From: Acidimicrobiia bacterium
Lineage (GTDB): Bacteria > Actinomycetota > Acidimicrobiia > Spongiisociales > JAHEDJ01
Length of the DNA stretch: 64,000 nucleotides
Direction: 5' to 3'
Assembly: GCA_035471805.1 (NCBI GenBank)
Contig: DATIPS010000028.1
Location: forward strand, 1-64,000
The position numbers were made by a program, and so were the translations under genes. Under the pieces are notes generated by a model. That model ran no database searches. It had not been told where the DNA came from and saw only the letters and a list, made by a program, of their open reading frames with translations. This document shows positions 7,988-17,018 of the stretch, one piece after another (within the stretch, counting starts at the first letter, position 1; every line of letters begins with the position of its first letter).

Positions 7988-10546
7988 GTGGAAAGAATCA
8001 TCAGGCTTCTAGCTCGCGTCGTTCGGAAGTCGCCCTGGTCGATCGTTATCGCCTCTCTCGTAGTCACGGTCGCCCTCGGTTCCTTCATCTCCAAACAGGA
8101 GACGACTCAGGGAAACGAGGGCTTCGCTCCCGATGCTCCTGAGTGGACGGCCTCTCTGACGATCGGCGAGAAGTTCAGCTCGAACAGCGAGACGCCGATG
8201 CAGGTCCTGTTTGAAGCGAACTCCGGCGACGTACTGACTGTGGACGGATTGCAAGCGTATGCGGCTGCGACCGCAGCAGTCCGCGAGAGCGAGGCGGCAC
8301 CGTACCTCTCAGAACGGCCGGACGGCGCGATTCAGGGGTTCTTCGGACCGTTGCTGCAGGGTCTCGAGGCGCAAGGAGTCTCGGTTGCCGATCTGGCGGA
8401 TGACGGTTCGGTCAAAGGGGGATTCAGTGATTCTCTGGACCAGCTCCCTCCGGAGTTCGCAGGGTACTTCACCCAGTTGCTCTCCTCCCAGGGCACCGAC
8501 CTGAGCGTCCCGTCCTCGAGCGCAGGTTTGATGGTCGTTTGGATGAACGTTGCCGACCTCGACGAGGTGGGCATTCAGGAGATTCAGTTCGACCTGGCCG
8601 AGAAGCTGCGAGCGGCATCATCGGATGCGGTGTCGGTGCAGCCCTTCAGTTTCTTCTTGCTCTTCGAGGATCAGGACGTATTCCTCGACGAGATCGGCAG
8701 ACTGTTCGGAACCGCCTTCGCGATCATCCTCCTGATTCTCGGTTTCGTCTACTGGGTGCACCCGAAGGGGAGGATGACCAGAGCCCGTGCGTTCCGGCGG
8801 TCGGCGGCGGACGTGGCTTTGACCATGACCGCGATCATGATGTCGATATCCTGGATGCAGGGCGTGGGCGTGCTCCTGGGTCCCGGCTATCTCGGATGGA
8901 TCGGCGCGTTCTCGGAGATGCTGCAAATCCTGCCCATTCTCCTGATCGGCCTGGGTGTTGACTACGCCATTCATCTGAACTCCCGCTATCGCGAGGAGAT
9001 GGGTGCGGGTGTCCCCGTCGATCGAAGCGCCGGACTCGCCACCCGCACCGTCGGCGTGGCGCTGGTCCTGGCGACCGTGACGACCGGCGTCGGGTTCCTA
9101 ACCAATGTGACCAACCCCGTGCCGGCCCTCAGGGATTTCGGCATCCTCGCCGCCATCGGAATCGGCTCGGCCTTCTGGCTGATGCTCACCTTCTTTCCGG
9201 CAGTCCGAATGCTCCTCGATCGGCGTGCCGAGGCCGGCGGGCGCCTCCCGATCGAATCGTTCGGAAAGGGCGGGGACAGGATGCTCCCTCGCCTCATGGG
9301 GAAGGCCTCGGTGTTTGCCGAGAAAGCACCCATTCCCACTCTCATCGTGGCCTTCGTTCTCGGCGGGTTGGGAGTCTTCGGGACGACGCAGTTGTCCACG
9401 GAGTTCAGCTTCACCGATTTCATCCCGGAAGGATCGGCAATCCTCGAGACGGTCAACGCACTCGATGAGCAGTTTGCCGGTGGTTTCGGTGAGCGGACCC
9501 AGGTTCTCATAGAAGGAGACGTCGCAACTCCGGCAGTGCACAACGCGTCCGTTGCCGCATGGCAGGCCATGGCAGACACAGAGCATGTGATCGGTTCGGG
9601 CGGAACCGCCGCCGTGGAGTTCCCGGCCAGGATCATCTCATATCTCGCCACGCCGCCCGATTCCGGCGGTGGGCCGCTCTTCAACGCCGAGTTCTCGCAG
9701 TTCGCATTCGCCGCCGGCCTTCGGCAGGACTTGACCGTCTCCGCCGATACCGACGTCGTCGCGCTCTATGAAAGGGCTTCGGAACTGGCTCCGGATCAGA
9801 TGGCCGCAGTACTGGCACGTGCCGATGACGGATCCTACGGCTTCGTGGACATGTCGATCTCGACCAATGCCGGCGAGGGTGCAGTCCAGCAACTCGCCGC
9901 CGACCTCGCCCTCGACCTCGAGCCCGTGTCGGCCATCGAAGGGGTTACCGCGGTTGCTACAAACGAGAACATCATTTCGCAGGTGGTCGTGACTTCGCTG
10001 TCGGAGTCGCAGCTGAGGTCGCTGCTGATCACGCTGGTTGCGGCAGGAATCCTGCTGGTGCTCAACTTCCTCATCGAGGCACGGCGGCCGTTCCTCGGAG
10101 TCATCACGATTCTGCCGGTAGCGCTGGTCGTACTGTGGACGTTCGGAATGATGGCGTGGACCGGGATTCCGTTCGGCCCGGTGACGGCCACGATCTCGGC
10201 TCTCGCGATCGGTATTGGTGTCCCGTACACCATCCACATCACACACAGGTATCAGGAGGACCGCCAGCGCTTCGACGATCCTGAAGAGGCGATCCATTCG
10301 ACCACGCGTCATACGGGTGGCGCCCTGGCGGGTTCTGCCTTCACGACGGTCGCCGGTTTCGGAATCCTGGTGACGTCCTCGCTCGTACCGTTCCAGCAGT
10401 TCGGCGCAGTGACGGTCTATGCGATCAGCTTCGCGTTGATCGCGGCCGTGTTCGTGCTGCCCTCCATGCTGGTCCTGTGGGACCGCTGGCACCGGGAACG
10501 CGGAGAGCCGGTGGTCGAGCACCGGGACATCGCTCCAATCGACTGA
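7988..10546 (+). CDS. MMPL/RND-family transporter (12 transmembrane segments)
   Basis: 852 aa. GTG start at 7988, with GGAG upstream. Architecture is one helix (about 15-33), a periplasmic loop of about 200 residues, five helices starting near IGRLFGTAFAIILLILGF, then the same pattern repeated in the second half. VDYAIHLNSRYREEM and IGVPYTIHITHRYQED are the duplicated transmembrane-4 signatures of the SSD/MMPL superfamily. Members export hydrophobic compounds or lipids using the proton gradient. No accessory TetR regulator or lipid biosynthesis gene adjoins it, so the substrate is unknown. Confidence 0.85.
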   Translation: MERIIRLLARVVRKSPWSIVIASLVVTVALGSFISKQETTQGNEGFAPDAPEWTASLTIGEKFSSNSETPMQVLFEANSGDVLTVDGLQAYAAATAAVRESEAAPYLSERPDGAIQGFFGPLLQGLEAQGVSVADLADDGSVKGGFSDSLDQLPPEFAGYFTQLLSSQGTDLSVPSSSAGLMVVWMNVADLDEVGIQEIQFDLAEKLRAASSDAVSVQPFSFFLLFEDQDVFLDEIGRLFGTAFAIILLILGFVYWVHPKGRMTRARAFRRSAADVALTMTAIMMSISWMQGVGVLLGPGYLGWIGAFSEMLQILPILLIGLGVDYAIHLNSRYREEMGAGVPVDRSAGLATRTVGVALVLATVTTGVGFLTNVTNPVPALRDFGILAAIGIGSAFWLMLTFFPAVRMLLDRRAEAGGRLPIESFGKGGDRMLPRLMGKASVFAEKAPIPTLIVAFVLGGLGVFGTTQLSTEFSFTDFIPEGSAILETVNALDEQFAGGFGERTQVLIEGDVATPAVHNASVAAWQAMADTEHVIGSGGTAAVEFPARIISYLATPPDSGGGPLFNAEFSQFAFAAGLRQDLTVSADTDVVALYERASELAPDQMAAVLARADDGSYGFVDMSISTNAGEGAVQQLAADLALDLEPVSAIEGVTAVATNENIISQVVVTSLSESQLRSLLITLVAAGILLVLNFLIEARRPFLGVITILPVALVVLWTFGMMAWTGIPFGPVTATISALAIGIGVPYTIHITHRYQEDRQRFDDPEEAIHSTTRHTGGALAGSAFTTVAGFGILVTSSLVPFQQFGAVTVYAISFALIAAVFVLPSMLVLWDRWHRERGEPVVEHRDIAPID

Positions 10547-10633
10547 TCGTCATCTCCGGTTCGACCGGCGGCTCGTGCACGCGAAGGACGGTGAGTTGTT
10601 CCCCGGGGTTGCCGTTCGTGGCAGGATGAGGGA

Positions 10634-11071
10634 GTGCTCCTTCACGACGATTTCGAGGTCTGGTACGGGTTCAGGGAGGCTGCAGTTCCTCCCCCGGATC
10701 ACTTTGAGTTCGAGATCCATCTCGGTCCAGATGACTGCGGCGAGATCGCCTACCGACCGGACTATCCATCTGATGAGACACCACGCTGGGAGTGCCGCTT
10801 CCACTGGCCGGAAGAGCGACGCTCGAGACTCCACGCCCTGATGGTCGGGCACATGGTGTTCGATTCCCGGTCTGTCCCCCCTCCCGACGACGATTCGGCA
10901 GGGGGCGCACTGGAGTCGATGGAAGTCCGTTCCGATGGGCGTTCGTTCAACTACCCGTGGCGGACGCCGGGCCTCGTACCTTCCGTCGTGGTCGAAGAGG
11001 TGCGGTCGAGTGTCCCCGCCTATGTCTGGAGCAAGCTAGAAGAGAAGCAGCGGGCCTACGGCCAATCGTGA
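10634..11071 (+). CDS. Conserved-looking hypothetical protein
   Basis: 145 aa soluble acidic protein from GTG at 10634 (AGGA 8-11 bases upstream). It has no signal peptide, membrane segment or known motif. It is rich in Trp, Pro and charged residues (YGFREAAVPPPDHFEFEIHL, ECRFHWPEER). Coding character and the 49-bp repeats that begin 7 bases past its stop support a real gene. I do not recognise the family. Confidence 0.55.
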   Translation: MLLHDDFEVWYGFREAAVPPPDHFEFEIHLGPDDCGEIAYRPDYPSDETPRWECRFHWPEERRSRLHALMVGHMVFDSRSVPPPDDDSAGGALESMEVRSDGRSFNYPWRTPGLVPSVVVEEVRSSVPAYVWSKLEEKQRAYGQS

Positions 11072-11077
11072 TCCGGG

Positions 11078-11126
11078 TTTCTCAGCAATGCTGTTGCTCT
11101 CCACGGACCACAGTATTGCTGAGAAA
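11078..11126. repeat. 49-bp palindromic repeat, copy 1a
   Basis: Arms TTTCTCAGCAATGCTG and CAGTATTGCTGAGAAA (16 nt, one mismatch or G-U) flank a 17-nt spacer. It begins 7 bases after a stop codon and upstream of hutH. Same size and arms as the copies at 11138, 30813, 30873 and 36764. Confidence 0.85.
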
Positions 11127-11137
11127 AGTGACACAGG

Positions 11138-11186
11138 TTTCTCGGCAATGTAATCGTTCTCCACGGACCACAGTATTGCTGAGAAA
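11138..11186. repeat. 49-bp palindromic repeat, copy 1b
   Basis: Begins exactly 60 bases after copy 1a. Left arm TTTCTCGGCAAT, right arm CAGTATTGCTGAGAAA; the spacer half next to the right arm (CCACGGACCA) is identical to copy 1a. The left arm has diverged beyond base 12. Confidence 0.8.
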
Positions 11187-11215
11187 CGGGGGCGGGCGAC
11201 TGATAGCCTCGCAAC

Positions 11216-12718
11216 ATGAACGTGACCATCGACGGCGGACCTCTTGGCATTGACGAGGTAGTAGCCGTTGCGGAGGGTCGCGCCGAGGCGGTTCTTCATC
11301 ATGGTGTCCGTGGGCGGATGCTTCCGGCTCGTGACATCGTTGAACGAGCGGTTGCGGAAGACAGGACCCTTTACGGCGTCACGACCGGCTTCGGTGCCCT
11401 GGCCTCCAAACGGATCGATCGGGCTGAGGCCGAGGATCTCCAGGTCCGGTTGCTTCGTTCCCATGCCGCCGGTGTGGGCGACCCTCTCCCAGACGAGCTG
11501 GTGCGCTCGATGCTCCTCCTACGGGCCAGGACGCTTGCCCAGGGCCACTCAGGTGTCAGGCCGATCATCGTCGAGCGCTACATCGAGTTCCTCCGTGAAG
11601 GGCTCCTGCCCGTGGTCCCCTCTCAGGGTTCAGTCGGGGCGTCCGGTGATCTGGCCCCTTTCGCGCACCTGGCGCTTCCGATCATCGGAGAAGGCTTCCT
11701 GAAAGATGGCGACGTGGTCGAACCGGCCGCCCGGGTGCTGGCCAGACACGGGCTGGCGCCGATCCGTCTCCGGGCCAAGGAGGGTCTGAGTCTGCTGAAC
11801 GGAACCGAGGGAATGCTCTCGTTCGGGGTTCTCGGCCTCCATCGTGCCCGCCGTCTGGCTTCGGCGGCAGATCTCGGCGCGGCGCTCTCCGTGGAGGCCT
11901 TGATGGGCAGCTCTCGCCCCTTTCGCTCCGAGGTCCATGCGTTGCGGCCTCACCCTGGTCAGCAAGTTTCTGCAGCACGGATCGCGCACCTGCTCGACGG
12001 ATCCGGTATCGGGCAGAGCCACCAGGATGATTTCGTCCACGCGGTACAGGATGCCTACAGTCTGCGCTGCGCCCCTCAGGTTCACGGCGCAGTCTTGGAC
12101 ACGCTCGAGCATGCCGGTGGGGTCTTCGACAGGGAGTTGGGTTCGGTCGTCGACAACCCGATCGTCTTCCCCGAGACCGGCGAGTTGGTTTCTGCGGGCA
12201 ACTTCCACGGTCAGCCGCTCGCCTTTGCCCTCGATTTCCTGTCGATTGCAGTAACCGAACTGGGCAACATCTCAGAGCGACGAACCGACCGGATGCTCGA
12301 TCCCGAACGGTCGAGCGGACTTCCGGCCTTCCTTTCCCCGAGGCCCGGAATCAACTCGGGCTACATGCTCCTCCAGTACACCGCAGCGGCCCTGGTCGCC
12401 GAGTGCCGGGTGCTGAGCCATCCCGCCTCAGTTGAGTCGATCCCTACCTCCGGCAGCCAGGAAGATCACGTGTCGATGGGGTGGGGCGCCGGCCGCAAGT
12501 TGTGGCAGGTGCTCGACAACATCAGCCGGGTTCTGGCTGTGGAGATCCTGTGCGCGGTTCAGGGAATCGAATACCGCCGGCCGCTCGAACCCTCTCCCCG
12601 GATAGCTGCGGTCGTTCGTCGGGTTCGAGAGGTGGTCCCTCCCCTCGAGGATGATCGCGTGCTCTCGGACGAGATCGAAGCCGTCGCCGACATGATTCGG
12701 GCCGGCCACCTCACCTAG
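11216..12718 (+). CDS. hutH: Histidine ammonia-lyase
   Basis: 500 aa. The Ala-Ser-Gly triad that cyclises to the MIO cofactor is A142-S143-G144 in GSVGASGDLAPFAH, the same numbering as in well-studied bacterial HAL enzymes. YGVTTGFG (53-60) supplies the active-site Tyr loop, and SQEDHVSMG is also present. It converts L-histidine to urocanate and ammonia, the first step of histidine degradation. First of the hutH, aminotransferase, hutU, hutI run. A 56-bp palindrome starts directly after its TAG. Confidence 0.95.
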   Translation: MNVTIDGGPLGIDEVVAVAEGRAEAVLHHGVRGRMLPARDIVERAVAEDRTLYGVTTGFGALASKRIDRAEAEDLQVRLLRSHAAGVGDPLPDELVRSMLLLRARTLAQGHSGVRPIIVERYIEFLREGLLPVVPSQGSVGASGDLAPFAHLALPIIGEGFLKDGDVVEPAARVLARHGLAPIRLRAKEGLSLLNGTEGMLSFGVLGLHRARRLASAADLGAALSVEALMGSSRPFRSEVHALRPHPGQQVSAARIAHLLDGSGIGQSHQDDFVHAVQDAYSLRCAPQVHGAVLDTLEHAGGVFDRELGSVVDNPIVFPETGELVSAGNFHGQPLAFALDFLSIAVTELGNISERRTDRMLDPERSSGLPAFLSPRPGINSGYMLLQYTAAALVAECRVLSHPASVESIPTSGSQEDHVSMGWGAGRKLWQVLDNISRVLAVEILCAVQGIEYRRPLEPSPRIAAVVRRVREVVPPLEDDRVLSDEIEAVADMIRAGHLT

Positions 12719-12774
12719 CCCGTTTTCGCGCGACATTCAGCCCCTATGAGTGCCGAATGTCGCGCGAAAACGGG
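12719..12774. repeat. 56-bp perfect palindrome after hutH
   Basis: Starts at the base after the hutH stop. Perfect 20-nt arms (CCCGTTTTCGCGCGACATTC and its complement ending at 12774) enclose a 16-nt centre. The sequence is unrelated to the 49-bp palindromes. It could form a very stable hairpin acting as a terminator or 3'-end protector, or be a mobile palindromic repeat. Confidence 0.8.
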
Positions 12775-12815
12775 GGTTCGCTAAAGTGCCGGGGCCCATT
12801 CCGAAGGGAGGCACC

Positions 12816-13826
12816 ATGTCAACTGCAGCACACGAGTCCGCCCCCTTCGGCGCGGTATTCGTCGAGAGGCTCTCGATGAGCTGGTGGGACGGCGAGAGTT
12901 TCGCCGAACCCCATCTCGAACCCGTCGGCCCTCTTCCGATTCATCCGGCCGCCCATGTGCTCCACTACTCGAGTTCGGTCTTCGAAGGGCTCAAGGCGCA
13001 CCGCGGCATGGACGGCGATCTGAGGTTGTTCCGGCTCGACCGCCACATCGAGAGGATGCAGCAGAGCGCCAGACTGCTTTGCCTTCCGGCGCCGGACGCT
13101 GAGCTCCTCGAGACGATGATCATCAGCGTCGTCCTCGATGCGAGGGACGCCATCCCCGAGCCGCCCGGTTCGCTCTACCTCCGTCCCACCTTGATCGGCA
13201 CCGAGGCAAACATCGGCGCGGCCGCCGCCCCCAGCAAGCAGGCCTTGCTCTACGTGCTCGGATCCCCCGTCGGCGACTACTTCTCAGGTGGTATCCGCCC
13301 GCTCAAGGTAGTCGTGGAGGAGCATCGACCACGCTCCACGCCTACCTTCGGCATGGCCAAGACCGGAGCCAACTACGCGGCCGCCCTCGGCCTCATCATG
13401 GAGGCCAAGCACACACACTCTGCCGATCAGGTGCTGTTCGCGCCGGGGGGTGATGTCCAGGAGACCGGCGCCGCCAACTTCATCCTGCTGGACGACGACC
13501 GCGTGCTGACCAAACCGCTGGACCCGTCCTTTCTACCGGGGGTCACGCGGGATTCGGTGCTCGTCATCGCCCGCGATCTCGGGTACGAGGTGGTCGAGGC
13601 GGACTTCACGATCGACGAGATGCTGCGGTTCGTCGAACGGGGCGAAGCTGCCTTGTCCGGAACGGCGGCCGTGTTGGCCGGTGTCGGGAAGATCCTCCAC
13701 GATGGACGGGAGTATCGCGTGGGAAGCGGAGAGGTGGGCCCCAACACGCTGCGCCTGCGCGCCGCCCTGACCGCTCTTCAGACGGGCTCTGCTCCGGATA
13801 TCCACGGCTGGATCCGTTCGATCTGA
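12816..13826 (+). CDS. ilvE: Branched-chain amino acid aminotransferase
   Basis: 336 aa from ATG at 12816 with AAGGGAGG just upstream; the open frame extends back into the palindrome but that part is not coding-like. Class IV aminotransferase features: SSSVFEGLKAHRG, RLDRHIERM, YLRPTLIG, the PLP lysine in FGMAKTGANYAA, and VQETGAANFILL. It interconverts Leu/Ile/Val and their keto acids using glutamate/2-oxoglutarate. Its place between hutH and hutU is unusual; it may recycle glutamate, or it may be an unrelated insertion into the cluster. Confidence 0.85.
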   Translation: MSTAAHESAPFGAVFVERLSMSWWDGESFAEPHLEPVGPLPIHPAAHVLHYSSSVFEGLKAHRGMDGDLRLFRLDRHIERMQQSARLLCLPAPDAELLETMIISVVLDARDAIPEPPGSLYLRPTLIGTEANIGAAAAPSKQALLYVLGSPVGDYFSGGIRPLKVVVEEHRPRSTPTFGMAKTGANYAAALGLIMEAKHTHSADQVLFAPGGDVQETGAANFILLDDDRVLTKPLDPSFLPGVTRDSVLVIARDLGYEVVEADFTIDEMLRFVERGEAALSGTAAVLAGVGKILHDGREYRVGSGEVGPNTLRLRAALTALQTGSAPDIHGWIRSI

Positions 13827-13906
13827 TTTCGGTTTCTCGGACCGGCCGACGGCGTCTCGCAAACGGCGCGACGAACTAGCGTTGAGGCAGGCAAAGGAAG
13901 GCAGAC

Positions 13907-15565
13907 ATGAGCGGGCCACGACTCATTCGCGCCCCACGCGGAAACGAGATTTCCACGAAGGGATGGCTGCAGGAAGCCGCCCTGCGGTCGTTGATGAACA
14001 ACCTCGACCCCGAGGTCGCCGAGAACCCCGATGAGCTCGTCGTCTACGGCGGCCGGGGCAAGGCAGCCAGAAGCTGGGAGGCGTTCGATGCGATCGTTCG
14101 TTCGCTGCGCTCGCTCGAGAACGACGAGACGTTGCTCGTGCAGTCTGGGAAACCGGTCGGCGTGTTCCAAACCCACGAGATGGCCCCGCGCGTTTTGATT
14201 GCCAACAGCCTGCTCGTTCCCGACTGGGCCGACTGGGAGAACTTCTGGGAACTCGAAGCCGCCGGACTGATGATGTACGGCCAGATGACGGCCGGGTCGT
14301 GGATATACATCGGCACGCAGGGGATCCTGCAGGGAACCTATCAAACGTTCCTGGCCATCGCCGAGAAGCGTTTCGGCGGATCGCTGCGGGGCACTTCAAC
14401 CCTCACCGCGGGATTGGGCGGCATGGGCGGCGCGCAGCCGCTCGCGATCACCATGAACGATGGTGTAGCGCTCTGTGTGGAGGTCGACCCGACTCGAATC
14501 CGGCGTCGGATCGAGACGGGCTACCTGGACCTCGCCGCCGCCTCGCTGGATGAGGCGCTGGCACTGTGCGAATCGGCCAAGCGCGAGGGGAGAGGGTTGT
14601 CGGTCGGGGTCGAGGGAAACGCCGCCGAGGTGTTCCCCGAACTGCTGCGCCGGGACGTTTCCTTTGACATCGTCACGGATCAGACCTCAGCACACGATCC
14701 TCTCAACGGATACGTCCCGCGCGGCCACAGCGTGGAGGAAGCAGCCGGACTCCGGATCGAAGATCCCCGGCGTTACATAGCCGAGGCCAGGGAGTCGATG
14801 GCGGCCCACTGTGAAGCGATGGTGGGATTCCTGGAACGTGGTTCGGAGGTGTTCGACTACGGGAACAACCTGCGCGGCGAGGCCGTGTTGGGCGGTTTCG
14901 AAAAGGCCTTCGCCTATGAGGGCTTCGTTCCGGCCTATATCCGTGATCTCTTCTGCGAGGGTATGGGGCCGTTTCGTTGGATGGCTCTGTCGGGAGACCC
15001 TGCCGACATCGCGGCCACCGATCGGGCCTTGCTCGACCTCTTCCCGGACAACAGGGGCCTCCATCGCTGGATCGAGATGGCTGCAGAGCGGGTCCATTTT
15101 CAGGGCTTGCCCGCCAGAATCTGCTGGCTGGGCTACGGCGAGCGTGACAAAGCCGGCGTCGCTTTCAATGAACTCGTCCGGAAGGGTGTCGTAAGTGCTC
15201 CGATCGTCATCGGTCGGGATCATCTCGACTCCGGCTCGGTGGCTTCGCCGTACAGGGAAACCGAGGGCATGGCCGACGGGTCGGACGCGGTCGCCGATTG
15301 GCCGATTCTCAACGCCCTCCTCAACACCGCGTCCGGCGCAGCCTGGGTGGCGGTTCATCATGGAGGCGGGGTCGGAATGGGCAAGTCGATTCATGCCGGC
15401 GCCCAGGTGGTGGCCGACGGGACCGACGAGGGTGCTCTCCGGCTGTCCCGGGTACTGACCAACGACCCGGGCACCGGTGTGATGCGGCATGCAGATGCCG
15501 GCTACCGGATCGCCAGAGACGTGGCGAGAGACCGTGGAGTGACTATCCCGATGCTCGAGGCATAG
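13907..15565 (+). CDS. hutU: Urocanate hydratase
   Basis: 552 aa, full length. Urocanase landmarks: [32 protein letters not shown] (NAD-binding region), [17 protein letters not shown] and the C-terminal [15 protein letters not shown]. It converts urocanate to imidazolonepropionate with tightly bound NAD+, the second step of the Hut pathway. Its stop is only 3 bases from the TTG of hutI, indicating co-transcription and coupling. Confidence 0.95.
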   Translation: MSGPRLIRAPRGNEISTKGWLQEAALRSLMNNLDPEVAENPDELVVYGGRGKAARSWEAFDAIVRSLRSLENDETLLVQSGKPVGVFQTHEMAPRVLIANSLLVPDWADWENFWELEAAGLMMYGQMTAGSWIYIGTQGILQGTYQTFLAIAEKRFGGSLRGTSTLTAGLGGMGGAQPLAITMNDGVALCVEVDPTRIRRRIETGYLDLAAASLDEALALCESAKREGRGLSVGVEGNAAEVFPELLRRDVSFDIVTDQTSAHDPLNGYVPRGHSVEEAAGLRIEDPRRYIAEARESMAAHCEAMVGFLERGSEVFDYGNNLRGEAVLGGFEKAFAYEGFVPAYIRDLFCEGMGPFRWMALSGDPADIAATDRALLDLFPDNRGLHRWIEMAAERVHFQGLPARICWLGYGERDKAGVAFNELVRKGVVSAPIVIGRDHLDSGSVASPYRETEGMADGSDAVADWPILNALLNTASGAAWVAVHHGGGVGMGKSIHAGAQVVADGTDEGALRLSRVLTNDPGTGVMRHADAGYRIARDVARDRGVTIPMLEA

Positions 15566-15568
15566 GCG

Positions 15569-16915
15569 TTGGCGCGTCGAATCTGCAGTTTCTGTGCCAA
15601 ACCTGAAGATCAGGTTGCACACCTCCTCGCCGGGCATCGTGACGTCGCGATTTGTGACGAGTGCGCCCGCCTTGCCGTCGAAATAACCGGCGAGCACGCG
15701 TTTGAGCAAACTTCCGGTGACCTGTTGCTCACGGGCATCGGGCTGATGATCACGAACGACCCCCGTCAGAAGGGACCGATCGAAGGTGGAGCCATCGCGG
15801 TTCGCGGTGGGAACATCACGTGGATCGGTCCCGAACGCGAGCTTCCGTCGAGATACCGGTCGCTGATCACTCTGGATTGCGGAGGGCGGACGGTCCTTCC
15901 CGGATTCGTGGACTCACACACCCATCTCGTCTACGACGGGGATCGAGCCGAGGAGTTCGGCCGCCGGATGCGTGGCGAAGATTACGAGTCGATCATGGCG
16001 GCCGGTGGTGGAATCCAGGCCACAGTCGCGGCGACGCGGGCGGCAGGGCCCGACCGGCTGCTGGATCTGGCGCTGGAACGAGCCGACCGGATGCTGTCCC
16101 TCGGCACGACCACCGTAGAGATCAAATCGGGCTACGGACTCGACACCCTCACCGAACGGCACATGCTCGAGGTCGCCGGCGAGATAGGGCGCCGCCTCCC
16201 CATCGACGTGGTCTCCACGTTTCTCGGAGCCCATGCAGTCCCGGAGGAGTATCGACGTGACCGCGATGCCTACCTATGGCTCATCGAGGAAGAGATGCTG
16301 CCGGCGGTCGCTCCGGTGGCCGCCTATTGCGACGTCTTTTGCGATGCAGGAGTCTTCTCGGTCGACGAGGCCCGCCGTGTGCTCGCTGCAGGTCGTCGGC
16401 ACGGGCTTCGTCCGCGCTTGCACGCCAACCAGCTGGGCGACACAGGTGGCCTCGAGCTGGCGGTCGAGATAGGGGCCATATCGGCCGACCACCTGGAGCA
16501 TGTAACCGTCCGGCAGGCGTCGTTGCTGGCAGATGCCGGCGTGGTGGCGGTACTTCTTCCGGCGGCCTCCCTGTCCATGCGATCCAAACAGGCTCCCGCT
16601 CGTCTGCTTCGAGACGCGGGAGCGATCATCGCCCTGGCGACCGATTGCAATCCCGGAACGTCGAACGTCGAGTCGATGCAGTTCGTGGTGGCTTTGGGGG
16701 CGCTGGAGATGGGCTTGACGGTCGAAGAGTCGATCTGGGCGGCGACCCGCGGGGGAGCACTCGCCGTCGAGGAGCCGGACAAGGGCTGGTTGCGGGTGGG
16801 GGCCGTTGCCGATCTACATGTGTTGGACACGGACAACTACATCGACATCGCATACCACCCGGATCGATCCGCAACCTGGAAGGTGATCAAGGACGGCCGG
16901 GTGGTAGTCGGTTGA
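15569..16915 (+). CDS. hutI: Imidazolonepropionase with N-terminal ClpX-type zinc finger
   Basis: 448 aa from TTG at 15569 (CGAGG 8 bases upstream). Residues 5-40 match a ClpX C4 zinc-binding domain: RICSFC (C6, C9), then AICDEC (C29, C32), with EDQVAHLLAG between, like the ClpX CSFC...YICDEC module. From about residue 50 the protein is a normal amidohydrolase-fold HutI: DSHTHLVYDGDR (metal His), EIKSGYGL, RLHANQ, HLEHV and ATDCNPGTSN. It hydrolyses imidazolonepropionate to N-formimino-glutamate. The zinc module is in frame with no start codon and ribosome site cutting it off, so it is part of the protein. No hutF or hutG is nearby. Confidence 0.92.
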   Translation: MARRICSFCAKPEDQVAHLLAGHRDVAICDECARLAVEITGEHAFEQTSGDLLLTGIGLMITNDPRQKGPIEGGAIAVRGGNITWIGPERELPSRYRSLITLDCGGRTVLPGFVDSHTHLVYDGDRAEEFGRRMRGEDYESIMAAGGGIQATVAATRAAGPDRLLDLALERADRMLSLGTTTVEIKSGYGLDTLTERHMLEVAGEIGRRLPIDVVSTFLGAHAVPEEYRRDRDAYLWLIEEEMLPAVAPVAAYCDVFCDAGVFSVDEARRVLAAGRRHGLRPRLHANQLGDTGGLELAVEIGAISADHLEHVTVRQASLLADAGVVAVLLPAASLSMRSKQAPARLLRDAGAIIALATDCNPGTSNVESMQFVVALGALEMGLTVEESIWAATRGGALAVEEPDKGWLRVGAVADLHVLDTDNYIDIAYHPDRSATWKVIKDGRVVVG

Positions 16916-17018
16916 GAGCGGATCTCAATCCCTGCCAGACCGCCACGCTCGTCGCCGGGCGCGACTCGGGTGGGTCTGCTCTTTACGGTGCCGGGCGTTC
17001 GTTGTACTTTCTTGGTTC

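Noticed and set aside
9638-10522. 294-aa minus-strand frame inside the MMPL gene
   Set aside because: Low-complexity Arg/Asp/His-rich translation opposite a well-supported transporter.
11078-11186. CRISPR array
   Set aside because: Only two palindromic units with conserved, not unique, spacers, and no cas genes.
14687-15709. 340-aa minus-strand frame across the hutU/hutI junction
   Set aside because: Opposite two well-supported genes, no motif.
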